A program made the position numbers and the translations under genes. 64,000 nt of DNA. Source: Bradyrhizobiaceae bacterium. Lineage in GTDB: Bacteria; Pseudomonadota; Alphaproteobacteria; Rhizobiales; Xanthobacteraceae. The stretch's first letter is position 1, and each line of letters begins with the position of its first letter. The notes beneath the pieces are model-generated. The model was not told where the DNA came from. It ran no database searches and saw nothing but the letters and a program-made list of their open reading frames with translations. The stretch spans positions 558,001-622,000 of the forward strand of contig JADYXZ010000019.1 of the NCBI GenBank assembly GCA_020853885.1. The letters are read 5' to 3'. Below, piece after piece: positions 9,039 to 17,640 of the stretch.

Positions 9039-10034
9039 ATGAATAAACGGGAGCCGAATATCGTCGGCGTCAGCGGTCAGTTTGAGCGCGCCCTGCGCGA
9101 TGGCCGCTTCGTCGTCACGGCGGAGGTCACGCCGCCTGTCTCGTGTGACCGCAACGACCTCCTCGCCAAGGCGCTGCCGCTGCGCGGTTATGCCGATGCG
9201 GTCAACGTCACCGACGGCGCCGGTGCGCGGACGCATATGAGCTCGGTCGCTTCCGCGTTCATCCTGCAGGAGAACGGCATCGAGCCGATCATGCAGTTCA
9301 CCTGCCGCGACCGGAACCGGATCGCGCTGCAGAACGATCTCTTGGGTGCCGCTGCGCTCGGCCTGCGCAACCTCCTCGTTCTGCGCGGCGATGATCCGAA
9401 GCAGGGCGACCAGCCCGAGGCGAAGCCGGTATTCGATCTGGATTCCCGCACGCTGATCGAGACCGTGGTCTCGATCCGCGATCGCGGCGAGCTGCTTCAC
9501 GGGCGCAAGGTTTCCGGTAAGGCGCAATTCTTCGTCGGCGCTGCCGAGGCGCCGGTCGATCCGCCCGCCGATTGGCAGCCGAAGGGCCTGCTCGGAAAAA
9601 TCCGGTCCGGCGCGCAATTCGCGCAAACGCAGTTCTGCATGGATGCGGGCGTGGTGCGGCGCTACACGCAGCGCATCGCCGAGGCCGGCGTGCCGGAGGA
9701 TTTCTATCTGCTGATCGGCGTCGCGCCGTTGCGCTCGGCGAAATCCGGCCGCTGGATGAAGAACAATCTCTTCGGTACGATCATCCCCGAGTGGATGATC
9801 GAGCGCATGGAGAAGGCAGCCGACCCCATGCAGGAAGGCCGCAAGATCTGCGTCGAGCTGCTGGAAGAGCTCGCCGAGATCCCCGGCGTCGCCGGCGCGC
9901 ACATCATGGCGCCCAACCACGAAGAGGCCATTCCCGAGGTGATCGCCGCGTTCGGCACCCGCCAGCGCAAGCCGCGCGGCGCCACGGCCGCGGCGTCAGC
10001 GGACAGGAGAATGCCGCAAATCTATCCCGACTGA
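9039..10034 (+). CDS. Methylenetetrahydrofolate reductase-like protein (non-canonical MetF family)
   Basis: A 331-residue TIM-barrel flavoprotein of the MTHFR superfamily. Family features include RFVVTAEVTPPVSCDRN at the start of the barrel, DAVNVTDGAGARTHMSS, FTCRDRNRIALQNDL, NLLVLRGDDPKQGD and AQFAQTQFCMD. It differs from classical biosynthetic MetF (N-terminal FEFFPP-type motif) and resembles the variants used in C1 catabolism or O-demethylation. The start at 9039 is preferred over an in-frame ATG at 9003 because similarity begins there. It leads an operon with a hydrolase, a luciferase-like oxidoreductase and a dehydrogenase, which suggests degradation rather than methionine synthesis. 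Confidence 0.8.
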   Translation: MNKREPNIVGVSGQFERALRDGRFVVTAEVTPPVSCDRNDLLAKALPLRGYADAVNVTDGAGARTHMSSVASAFILQENGIEPIMQFTCRDRNRIALQNDLLGAAALGLRNLLVLRGDDPKQGDQPEAKPVFDLDSRTLIETVVSIRDRGELLHGRKVSGKAQFFVGAAEAPVDPPADWQPKGLLGKIRSGAQFAQTQFCMDAGVVRRYTQRIAEAGVPEDFYLLIGVAPLRSAKSGRWMKNNLFGTIIPEWMIERMEKAADPMQEGRKICVELLEELAEIPGVAGAHIMAPNHEEAIPEVIAAFGTRQRKPRGATAAASADRRMPQIYPD

Positions 10035-10085
10035 CGCTGCGAGCGTCGGCCAAGAACGAAGAACAAGTCAAGCAAGGGAAGGGGA

Positions 10086-10868
10086 ATGCCTGGGGAGGAG
10101 AGGTTCGAGACGATTGCCGGCTGCAGGATACGGTTGTTGCGAGGCGGGAAGGGAGCCCCGCTTCTCTATCTCCACGGCGCCGGTGGCGGCGGCATCTGGT
10201 TTCCCTTCATGGAGAAGCTCGCCGGCCACTTCGAGGTGCTCGCGCCGGAGCATCCGGGCTTCGGCGCGTCGGAGACGCCCGAATGGCTCGATAACGTCGG
10301 CGACCTCGCCTATTTCTACCTCGACTTCATCGAGAAACTCGGCCTGAAGAACGTCACGCTGGTCGGCAGCTCGCTCGGTGGCTGGACCGCGGCGGAAATC
10401 GCCGTCCGTTCTTGTGCACCGCTCAAGACGCTCGTGCTCTCGTGCGCCGCCGGCATTCACGTCAAGGGCGTCGCCAAGGGCGACCTCTTCCTGTGGTCGC
10501 CGGAACAGACGGTCCGCAACATGTACTTCGACCAGAAGTTCGCGGACCAGATCCTCGCGCAGCCCTTGAATGAAGAGCAGCAAATGGCCGCGGCGAAGAA
10601 CCGCCTGACAACCGCAAAGCTCGCCTGGCAGCCGCGACTCTACAATCCGCACCTCCACAAGTGGCTGCACCGCATCTCGGCGCCGACGCTCATCCTCTGG
10701 GGCGACAGCGACAAGGTCATTCCGCCGGCCTATGGCCCCGCCTACCAGGCACTCGTTCCCGGCTCCAGGCTCGAAGTGTTCAAGGATTGCGGCCACATCC
10801 CGCAGGTCGAGAAGATGGAAGCGTGGACCGACCGCATCATCCGGTTCGCAGCGGAGACGGGACGATGA
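10086..10868 (+). CDS. Alpha/beta hydrolase
   Basis: A 260-residue alpha/beta-hydrolase fold protein. The oxyanion region is LLYLHGAGGGGIWFPF, the nucleophile elbow GSSLGGWTA supplies Ser, the acid is in LILWGDSDKVIP and the His in DCGHIPQVEK, so the catalytic triad is complete. The substrate is unknown; esters, C-C bonds or lactones are all possible. It lies 51 bases after the MTHFR-like gene and its stop overlaps the start of the luciferase-like gene (ATGA), which places it in the same pathway. Confidence 0.85.
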   Translation: MPGEERFETIAGCRIRLLRGGKGAPLLYLHGAGGGGIWFPFMEKLAGHFEVLAPEHPGFGASETPEWLDNVGDLAYFYLDFIEKLGLKNVTLVGSSLGGWTAAEIAVRSCAPLKTLVLSCAAGIHVKGVAKGDLFLWSPEQTVRNMYFDQKFADQILAQPLNEEQQMAAAKNRLTTAKLAWQPRLYNPHLHKWLHRISAPTLILWGDSDKVIPPAYGPAYQALVPGSRLEVFKDCGHIPQVEKMEAWTDRIIRFAAETGR

Positions 10869-12061
10869 AATTCTTCTTCTTTCATCTGATGCCCTACGCG
10901 GCGCTCGACCCCGACTACGACAAGCAGCACAACTCGGCCTGGGTCACGCTGCCGAACACCTATTACGATCCGAAGATCGGCCACCAGCTCTACAACCGCT
11001 ATCTCGACGAGATGGAATATGCGGACGAGCTCGGCTGGGACGGCATCTGCGTCAACGAGCACCACCAGACTGCCTACGGCCTGATGCCGATCCCCGGCGT
11101 CATGGCCGGCGCGCTCGCGCGGCGCACGAAGCAGGCGAAGATCGCGGTGCTCGGCCGGGCGCTGCCGCTCCTCAACAATCCGCTGACGGTCGCCGAAGAA
11201 TTCGCGATGCTCGACAACATCACCGGCGGTCGCCTGATCGCTGGCTTCGTCCGCGGCATCGGCGCCGAGTACCACGCATGGGGCGCGAACCCGGCGGAAT
11301 CCCACGACCGCTTCCACGAGGCGCACGACCTCATCATCCAGGCGTGGACGCAGCCGGGTCCCTCGAAGTTCGAAGGCAAGCACTATCACTTCGAATACGT
11401 GAACTGCTGGCCGCGGCCCTACCAGCAGCCGCACCCGCCCGTCTGGATTCCGTCGCAGGGCAGCCGCGAGACCATCGAATGGGCCTCGCACCCGAGCCGC
11501 AAGTACACCTATCTCCAGACCTTCAGCCCCGTGTCGGCGCTCGCGCGCTTCGTGAAGATGTATCACGAGGCAGCGGCGAGATACGGCTATCAGGCCACCA
11601 ACGAACAAATCGGCTGGTCGATGCCCGCCTATGCGGCGGAGACCGACGAGATCGCCCGACGCGAAGCAAAGCCGCACGTCGAGTTCTTCCTGAACAAGCT
11701 TCTCCGCATGCCACAGGAGATGCTGTTGCCGCCGGGATACCTCTCCCTCGCTTCGATGCAGGGTATTCTCGCCGCCAAGAAGGGGATCTCCGTCGGTCCC
11801 CGCACGATGGACGATGTGATCGAACAGGGGATCTTTCTCTGCGGGAGCGCGAAGACGATCTGCGAACGGCTCGAGAAGTATCAGCAGGAGATCGGCTTCG
11901 GCCACGTCCTGCCGCAGATGCAATTCGGTACCATGCCGCACGAACTTGTCAGGAAGAACACGGAAATCTTCGCGAAAGAGATCATTCCGTATTTCCGGGC
12001 AAAGTCGGCGGCGAACCCAACGGCAGACAAAGCACGACGTGAAACAGGTCTTGTAAAATGA
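10865..12061 (+). CDS. LLM-class flavin-dependent oxidoreductase
   Basis: A 398-residue luciferase-like TIM-barrel monooxygenase. Diagnostic parts are MKFFFFHLMPYAALD, ADELGWDGICVNEHHQTAYG, NNPLTVAEEFAMLDNITGGR and the flavin-binding GFVRGIGAEYHAWG. Proteins of this type use reduced FMN or F420 to oxidise organic substrates. The four-base overlaps at both ends tie it to the hydrolase before it and the dehydrogenase after it. The start at 10865 is fixed by that overlap and by similarity beginning at once. The substrate is not predictable from sequence. Confidence 0.87.
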   Translation: MKFFFFHLMPYAALDPDYDKQHNSAWVTLPNTYYDPKIGHQLYNRYLDEMEYADELGWDGICVNEHHQTAYGLMPIPGVMAGALARRTKQAKIAVLGRALPLLNNPLTVAEEFAMLDNITGGRLIAGFVRGIGAEYHAWGANPAESHDRFHEAHDLIIQAWTQPGPSKFEGKHYHFEYVNCWPRPYQQPHPPVWIPSQGSRETIEWASHPSRKYTYLQTFSPVSALARFVKMYHEAAARYGYQATNEQIGWSMPAYAAETDEIARREAKPHVEFFLNKLLRMPQEMLLPPGYLSLASMQGILAAKKGISVGPRTMDDVIEQGIFLCGSAKTICERLEKYQQEIGFGHVLPQMQFGTMPHELVRKNTEIFAKEIIPYFRAKSAANPTADKARRETGLVK

Positions 12062-12936
12062 AAATCGGATTTATCGGTGTCGGCAACATGGGCTGGCCCA
12101 TGGCCGCCAATCTTGTTGCCGGCGGCTTCGGCGTAACGGCATTTGATGCCCGGCCCGAGCAGGCCGCGCGCTGGGCAAAGGAAACCGGCAGAGAATCCAC
12201 AACCGACCTCGCAGCCCTCGGCCGGAGCGTGGACGTCGTCATCACCATGCTCCCGTCCGGCCGCGAAGTGCGCGACGTGCTGACGCGCATGGATAACGGC
12301 GCGCTCGTGGCCAATCTCCGCAAAGGCGCGATCGTCGTTGACATGAGCACCGCCGACCCGGTCGGCACGCGCGAGCTCGGCAAGGAGCTCGCCGAGCGCG
12401 GCATCACGCTGATTGATGCTCCCGTGTCCGGTGGCATTCGCGGCGCCAGGGACGCGAGCCTGGCCATCATGATCGGCGGCGATCCCGCCATTACCGCGCC
12501 GATCCGCCCCGTGCTCGAAAAGATGGGAAAACGCCTCTTCGATGTCGGCGTCCTCGGCTGCGGCCACGCTATGAAGGCGCTGAATAATTTCGTCGCGGCG
12601 ACGAATTTCGCAGCGGCGACAGAGGCGATGCGCGTCGGCACCGCGTTCGGGCTGGATCCCGCGGTCATGATCGACGTCATCAACGTATCGAGCGGCCGCA
12701 ACAACTCGACCGAGGGCATCATCAAGAACGAGGTGCTGACGGGCCGCTTTGCGTTCGGCTTCACGCTCGGCCTGCTGGTGAAGGACGTGTCGATCGCGGC
12801 TTCCCTCGGCGAGCAGATCGGTGTCGACAATCCTTATGGCCGCCTCACGCGCGAACGCTATACCGAGGCGCGCGATACGCTTGGCGCCAACGCGGATCAT
12901 TCCAGCGCAGTGCAGGCGTGGGAAAAACGCAGGTAA
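12058..12936 (+). CDS. NAD(P)-dependent oxidoreductase, 3-hydroxyisobutyrate dehydrogenase family
   Basis: A 292-residue beta-hydroxyacid dehydrogenase. The N-terminal Rossmann motif is KIGFIGVGNMGWPMAANL, the substrate loop is DAPVSGGIRGARD, and the catalytic lysine lies in GCGHAMKALNNFV. Family members oxidise 3-hydroxyacids such as hydroxyisobutyrate or tartronate semialdehyde. Its start overlaps the stop of the luciferase-like gene, so it is the fourth gene of the operon. The exact substrate is open. Confidence 0.87.
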   Translation: MKIGFIGVGNMGWPMAANLVAGGFGVTAFDARPEQAARWAKETGRESTTDLAALGRSVDVVITMLPSGREVRDVLTRMDNGALVANLRKGAIVVDMSTADPVGTRELGKELAERGITLIDAPVSGGIRGARDASLAIMIGGDPAITAPIRPVLEKMGKRLFDVGVLGCGHAMKALNNFVAATNFAAATEAMRVGTAFGLDPAVMIDVINVSSGRNNSTEGIIKNEVLTGRFAFGFTLGLLVKDVSIAASLGEQIGVDNPYGRLTRERYTEARDTLGANADHSSAVQAWEKRR

Positions 12937-12977
12937 AACGACGCGCTGCGGAGATGTCTGGGGTTCGGATTCCGTAA

Positions 12978-13205
12978 TCAGCGCCGGCGAAAGGCGATCT
13001 CCGGGTTGATCCAGCACGCATCCGATAGACCCGTCCTTGACGCCAGGCACTGTTCCAGTGTCGTGAACCGGCACAGCAGCGGATGCGGTCCGCTTTCGTC
13101 TCTCACCTCCAGGCAATAGGTCTGATTGGCCGGTACGGGCGATTGGGCGAAAGCGGCGGTCGCGACGAGAATGAATGCGGATGCAGTGAGTGACAGTCTG
13201 CTCAT
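12978..13205 (-). CDS. Small secreted DUF3551 protein
   Basis: 75 residues. It has a signal peptide (MSRLSLTASAFILVATAAFA, cut near AFA-QS) and a mature part with four Cys residues spaced as in DUF3551 (YCLEVR, LLCRF, EQCLAS, DACWINPE). This family is abundant in Bradyrhizobium-type genomes and has no known function. It stands alone and converges with the dehydrogenase gene 41 bases away. Confidence 0.7.
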   Translation of the reverse strand: MSRLSLTASAFILVATAAFAQSPVPANQTYCLEVRDESGPHPLLCRFTTLEQCLASRTGLSDACWINPEIAFRRR

Positions 13206-13487
13206 GACGTTCTCCCGTGCTGAACGAGTCGGCTGAGAAAACAGATTTCTTCGTCTCCGCAGTCAGGAACACCGCAACGTTGGATTTATTTCGGCATTTG
13301 ATTTCATTGATGTGCCAGCGTTGTGGAAGCTCGTTCGCGTAAGCGAAATAAATCTCGGTTTGCGGGTGATGATACAAAGAAGAGAATTAAGCGTCGATGC
13401 ATTCGCGCTGAAAGAATTTTTGATTTTCGAGTCGCGCGCGTCCGCGATATAGTCGCGCCTCTTCCCGTGATGCAGTCGGAGGCGAAC

Positions 13488-13964
13488 ATGAAGCGCGCCA
13501 TCCAAAGACTCGTTGCGCTGATGCAGCGGCCGCGCACGGCGGCGGAAGAAGTCCAGCAGCGCCATCTGGAATGGGATCGCGATTGCCGGGCGCGCGGCAT
13601 GACTCCGCGCGAGCAGGCCGACGAGCTGCAGATCCGCTGCGCCTGGGTGCGTCTCCGCAGGAAGGGAAGCGAGGCTGTATTGCGCCGGCCGTCGCGCTAC
13701 CTGGAAATTCTCGATCGCATCGCCGCCGATGAAGCGCGGACCTTGACGGCGATCTGCGGCGGCGATCTCGCCGCGGTATTTCTGCGCGCCTACGAAACGA
13801 CGGAGCCGCTCGAAATCCTTTCTCCCCAAGCGGTGGCGGCAGTACTCGCGCGATCAGGGGGCAAAGGCGCGCCGATCGTTGCTGCCCCTTCGCTGGTGCC
13901 CGACTTGCCTGTGACGGAACCTCGCGGACGCCGAAGACAGAGATCGAAGGTGACCGCGTTCTAA
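13488..13964 (+). CDS. Hypothetical basic protein
   Basis: 158 residues, not recognised. The start at 13488 (MKRAIQRLVALMQRPRT) is preceded by CGGAGG five bases upstream; an in-frame ATG at 13323 would read through an AT-richer, promoter-like stretch. The protein is rich in Arg and Ala, with a helical N-terminal half (EEVQQRHLEWDRDCRARG) and a basic tail (RGRRRQRSKVTAF). No membrane segment or catalytic motif is visible. A perfect 12-base-pair hairpin follows the stop. Confidence 0.6.
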   Translation: MKRAIQRLVALMQRPRTAAEEVQQRHLEWDRDCRARGMTPREQADELQIRCAWVRLRRKGSEAVLRRPSRYLEILDRIAADEARTLTAICGGDLAAVFLRAYETTEPLEILSPQAVAAVLARSGGKGAPIVAAPSLVPDLPVTEPRGRRRQRSKVTAF

Positions 13965-14000
13965 GCCGTGCGTCGGCGGCGTTGCCGATAAGGATCACGA

Positions 14001-14030
14001 AGGAAGCCCGGCACCCATGCCGGGCTTCCT
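14001..14030 (+). terminator. Strong hairpin after the hypothetical gene
   Basis: AGGAAGCCCGGC and GCCGGGCTTCCT form a perfect 12-base-pair stem with the loop ACCCAT, 37 bases after the stop at 13964. No T run follows, so it may act with Rho or protect the message end. Confidence 0.5.
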
Positions 14031-14216
14031 TGCGTACCCGCGTCTTGGGGGAACACGGCGTGCGTCAGTGCCCGCCCGGCATGATGTCATGGGTCGCGAG
14101 GTCGAGGGAACCAATTCGTAGCGGCGCTCGCTGGCTACTCGGCTTTCTGCCTGAGGGGAACGAAAACACAACAGAGTGCTTTCTGTCCTCGGGCGGGCAA
14201 CCGGTGAGGTGCAACG

Positions 14217-14699
14217 ATGAAAAATCTTGAAGAACTTTTCCATCATTTGCTCAAGGACATCTATTACGCCGAAAAGCAGATCGTGAAGGCGCTGCCGAAG
14301 ATGGCAAAGGCGACCGATAACGCGGAACTGAAATCCGCATTCGAGCATCACCTGGATGAGACCAAGGAACAGGTCGACCGCCTGGAACGGGTCTTCGAGA
14401 TCATCGGCAAGACTCCGCGCGGCGAGAAATGCCCGGCGATTCTCGGCCTCGTCGAAGAAGGGGAGGAGGTCATCGAGAAGGGCGAAGACAGCGATGTGGT
14501 CGACGCGGGCTTGCTCGCGGGCGCGCAAGCCGTCGAGCATTATGAGATGTCCCGCTACGGAACGATGATCGCGTGGGCCGAGCAACTTGGCTACGCGAAG
14601 GCGGTACCGTTGCTTGAAGAGACGCTGAAGGAAGAGAAAGCGGCCGACCAGAAGCTGAGCCAGATTGCCCTGTCCACGGTGAATCGGAAGGCAGCCTGA
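14217..14699 (+). CDS. YciF/YciE-type ferritin-like protein (DUF892)
   Basis: A 160-residue four-helix ferritin-like protein. The N-terminus MKNLEELFHHLLKDIYYAEK is the DUF892 signature. Carboxylate and His ligands for a di-iron centre appear as Glu in YYAEKQ, Glu-His in AFEHHLDET and Glu-His in AQAVEHYEMSRYG. Members are linked to general stress response in alphaproteobacteria, but their biochemistry is unsettled. It is transcribed alone; the 121 bases up to the tRNA genes hold no gene I can support. Confidence 0.85.
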   Translation: MKNLEELFHHLLKDIYYAEKQIVKALPKMAKATDNAELKSAFEHHLDETKEQVDRLERVFEIIGKTPRGEKCPAILGLVEEGEEVIEKGEDSDVVDAGLLAGAQAVEHYEMSRYGTMIAWAEQLGYAKAVPLLEETLKEEKAADQKLSQIALSTVNRKAA

Positions 14700-14820
14700 C
14701 CGTTTATTCGGACATCGCCACGTTCGTATGGAAAACGGCGAAGGAAGCGGTGCACGACGTGACGCACGCTGAACGCGCGCGGCTTGCCGTGACCGATTTT
14801 CCGAGAGGGAATTTTGCCAA

Positions 14821-14895
14821 TGGCTCCCCGGGCCGGATTCGAACCAGCGACCTAGCGGTTAACAGCCGCTTGCTCTACCGCTGAGCTACCGGGGA
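14821..14895 (-). tRNA. tRNA-Asn (anticodon GTT)
   Basis: A 75-base cloverleaf on the minus strand. The acceptor stem TCCCCGG pairs with CCGGGGA, the D arm is GCTC-GAGC, the anticodon loop CTGTTAA gives GTT, and the T loop is TTCGAAT. The 3' CCA is encoded, and the discriminator base is G. Confidence 0.97.
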
Positions 14896-15006
14896 ATGGG
14901 TCTGAGCCCGTAGCGAGGCCATATAGACGGGGCTGGCGGGCTTGCCAAGCATCTTCGGCTCGCGGGCCGCGCTGCGGGCATGCGCCGAGCCTGATGAACT
15001 CGGAAG

Positions 15007-15080
15007 TGGAGGCCACGCCCGGAATCGAACCGGGGTATACGGATTTGCAGTCCGCTGCGTAACCACTCCGCCACGTGGCC
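15007..15080 (-). tRNA. tRNA-Cys (anticodon GCA)
   Basis: A 74-base cloverleaf on the minus strand. The acceptor stem GGCCACG pairs with CGTGGCC, the anticodon loop CTGCAAA gives GCA, the T loop is TTCGATT, the discriminator is T and CCA is encoded. It lies 111 bases upstream of tRNA-Asn on the same strand, so both may come from one precursor. Confidence 0.97.
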
Positions 15081-15215
15081 GTCGATGGCCCCTATATAGG
15101 GGCTCCGCGAGCGCGCCGTGATAGCAAAGCCCCGCCGCGACAACAATGGCGCCTTGCCTTTTCGCCGACGCTGGCTCATTTCTCGTCCCGCTTCAGGCAG
15201 GACCCCGAGGTGTCG

Positions 15216-15887
15216 ATGATCGATTTCAGCCGGCTGCGGCAGTCCATGGTGGACAGCCAGATCCGCCCCAACGACGTCACCGATTTGCGCCTGATCGCCG
15301 CAATGCTTGAACTGCCGCGTGAGCGGTTCGTGCCGGCCTCGCGCTCCGACCTCGCCTATCTGGATGACGATCTGCCCGTCAGCGATGCCGAAGGAGGTAA
15401 GCCGGCGCGTTACCTGATCGAACCGATGGTGCTTGCCAAGCTGATCCAGGCACTCGATTTGAGCGAGGAGGACCGTGTGCTCGATGTCGGGTGCACGACC
15501 GGCTATTCGACCGCGGTGCTGGCGCGCATTGCCGGCTCGGTCGTCGGGCTGGAGGAAGACGCCGATCTCGCCACGGCAGCCCGTAACAATCTCCACCTGC
15601 TGGGCATCGGCAACGCAGAGATCGTCCTGGGCCCGCTGGGAGCGGGTGCGGCCGGAAAAGGCCCGTTCGACGCAATCCTCATCAATGGTTCGGTTGAGCT
15701 GATTCCCGAGCCGCTCTTCGCGCAGCTCAAGGACGGGGGCCGCCTGGTGGCCGTGGTCCGGACCAGCCCGCCGGGGCGTGCCACAATTTACATGAATGCG
15801 GCGGGAATTATCAGCCATCGTCCCTTGTTTGAAGCTGCCGTTCCCCCTCTGCATGGATTTGCAGCGCCGCGCGGCTTCGTTTTCTAA
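15216..15887 (+). CDS. Protein-L-isoaspartate O-methyltransferase-like protein
   Basis: A 223-residue SAM-dependent methyltransferase of the PCMT family. It has MIDFSRLRQSMVDSQIRPND, RFVPASRSDLAYLDDDLP, the SAM motif LDVGCTTGYSTAVL and FDAILINGSVE. It is more divergent than the canonical pcm at 43142: the usual GTGSGY is GCTTGY, and the active-site Ser/Thr region differs. It is the form that precedes tolC in many alphaproteobacteria. The start at 15216 matches the family N-terminus; an in-frame ATG at 15075 would run into the tRNA-Cys gene. Confidence 0.82.
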   Translation: MIDFSRLRQSMVDSQIRPNDVTDLRLIAAMLELPRERFVPASRSDLAYLDDDLPVSDAEGGKPARYLIEPMVLAKLIQALDLSEEDRVLDVGCTTGYSTAVLARIAGSVVGLEEDADLATAARNNLHLLGIGNAEIVLGPLGAGAAGKGPFDAILINGSVELIPEPLFAQLKDGGRLVAVVRTSPPGRATIYMNAAGIISHRPLFEAAVPPLHGFAAPRGFVF

Positions 15888-16047
15888 GCCTACAAAGAAG
15901 CTGTGGCTTAAGTGTCTCGGTGCCCAGAAATCTTCAGCTTTCAGGGGGCTACCGGTTTGCCGCGGCGGCGTGCCCCTTTATCCTGTGCCGAATAATGGGT
16001 GGGCAAGACCTTGCGGCGCACCAGGCGCCGCGAGGTTGGAAATATCG

Positions 16048-17436
16048 ATGATTGGACAACGGGCGTTTTGGTTGGCCGCTGCGGGAATGGGGTTTGTGGC
16101 CGCAATATCGGCCGCGCCGACCGGCGTTGTTGCGCAGACGCTCGAGCAGGCCCTTTCGCAGGCGTATCAGAGCAATCCGACCCTGAATGCGCAGCGCGCG
16201 GCGACCCGCGTGGTCGACGAGCGCGTGCCGCAGGCGCTGGCGGGCTTCCGTCCCAACGTTTCGGCCGGCGCCGCCGCGGGCGTCGATTGGAGCAGAACGC
16301 GCACGGCGACAGGCATCACGACGAGCGGCACCGTACGTCCCCATAACTATGGGCTGACCGTCACGCAGAATCTGTTCACCGGCTTTCGCACCATCAATCA
16401 GACACGCGCCGCCGAGGCGCAGGTCCTCGGTGCGCGCGAGACGCTGCGCAACACCGAGCAGAACGTGCTGCTGAGCGCCGTGATCGCCTACATGGACGTG
16501 CTGCGGAACGACGCCGTCGTCGAACTGCAGCGGCAGAACCTGGAAGCCTTGCGCGAGCAATTGCGCGCGACGCGCGACCGCTTCGACGTCGGCGAGCTGA
16601 CGCGCACCGACGTTGCGCAGGCCGAGGCCCGCGTGGCGCAGGCGGAATCGCAGTTGAGCGCCGCGCGTGCGCAGGCGAATGCCGCACGCGCCGCCTATCG
16701 CCGGGACATCGGCTCCGAGCCGCGCAAGCTCGCGCCGGCGCGGCCGGTCGAGCACGTCCTGCCGAAGGCGCTCAACGCCGCGCTCGCCGCCGGCGACCAG
16801 CAGCATCCGGCGATTGCCGCCGCCCGCCACGGCGTCGACGCCGCTCAGCTTCTGGTGAAGGTTGCGGAAGGCGCGTTGCTGCCGATCGTCAATCTGGAAG
16901 GCTCCGTCTCCAAGTCTCATGATCCAAGCTTGAGCATCGATTCCGTTTCCGACGCGACGCTGTTCGGCCGGCTGAGCGTGCCGATCTATCAGGGCGGCAT
17001 CGAATATTCCCAGATCCGCGAGTCGAAAGAGACGCTCGGCCAGCGCCGGCTGGAATCCGACGTGACGCGCGATGAGGTGCGGGCGGCGGTCATTCAGTCG
17101 TTCGGGCTGCTCGCCGCTTCGCGCCTCCAGGTCGAGGCGGCGCAAGCGCAGGTCAACGCGGCGCAGATCGCGTTGAACGGTGTGCAGGAGGAATACCGGG
17201 TCGGCCAGCGCACCACCCTCGACGTGCTCAATGCGCAAGCCGAACTCGTCAGCGCCCGGGTGGCGCTGGTGACCGCCCAGCGCGACCGGGTGGTGAATTC
17301 CTATTCGCTGCTTTCCGCGATCGGCCGGTTGAGCGTGGACGAGCTGAGGCTCCGCGTCGAAGCCTATGCGCCTGAAATCCATTACAATCAGGTGCGCGAC
17401 AGCTGGTTCGGAATTCGTACTCCCGACGGACGCTAG
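16048..17436 (+). CDS. tolC: TolC-family outer-membrane efflux channel
   Basis: 462 residues. The signal peptide is at 1-31 (MIGQRAFWLAAAGMGFVAAI, cut near VVAQ-TL). Two homologous outer-membrane-efflux halves follow; each has long Gln/Ala-rich coiled-coil helices (residues about 170-250 and 380-440) and strand regions such as NYGLTVTQNLFTGFRT. It forms the trimeric outer-membrane duct for type I secretion and RND efflux. It follows the Pcm-like gene and precedes popZ, the usual alphaproteobacterial order. The start at 16048 is set by the signal peptide. Confidence 0.9.
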   Translation: MIGQRAFWLAAAGMGFVAAISAAPTGVVAQTLEQALSQAYQSNPTLNAQRAATRVVDERVPQALAGFRPNVSAGAAAGVDWSRTRTATGITTSGTVRPHNYGLTVTQNLFTGFRTINQTRAAEAQVLGARETLRNTEQNVLLSAVIAYMDVLRNDAVVELQRQNLEALREQLRATRDRFDVGELTRTDVAQAEARVAQAESQLSAARAQANAARAAYRRDIGSEPRKLAPARPVEHVLPKALNAALAAGDQQHPAIAAARHGVDAAQLLVKVAEGALLPIVNLEGSVSKSHDPSLSIDSVSDATLFGRLSVPIYQGGIEYSQIRESKETLGQRRLESDVTRDEVRAAVIQSFGLLAASRLQVEAAQAQVNAAQIALNGVQEEYRVGQRTTLDVLNAQAELVSARVALVTAQRDRVVNSYSLLSAIGRLSVDELRLRVEAYAPEIHYNQVRDSWFGIRTPDGR

Positions 17437-17640
17437 GTCGAATTCGCGTTTCAGGCCGCAGCATTGTCGCTTTCACCTGCAGCGACGTCACCTTAGTCCC
17501 CAATTGATTCGTGCATAGCCGGCCGGGCGCGCATTGGCGGCTTGGCTTCCAGATGCCATAGTGATTCCATGTAGCGGCGGCGATTCTCTCCCGGCGGTTC
17601 CGGGGGCGGAATTTGAATCAAGCTCGGAGCGGCAGAGGCC

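Noticed and set aside
13982-14230. 82-codon plus-strand open frame upstream of the YciF-type gene
   Set aside because: It begins before a strong hairpin, has no ribosome site or recognisable features, and overlaps the YciF start. The region is better read as terminator plus leader.
15216-15887. Labelling the Pcm-like gene before tolC as a redundant copy of pcm
   Set aside because: Its SAM motif and active-site loop differ from the canonical gene at 43142, so it is probably a separate conserved subfamily and not a recent duplicate.
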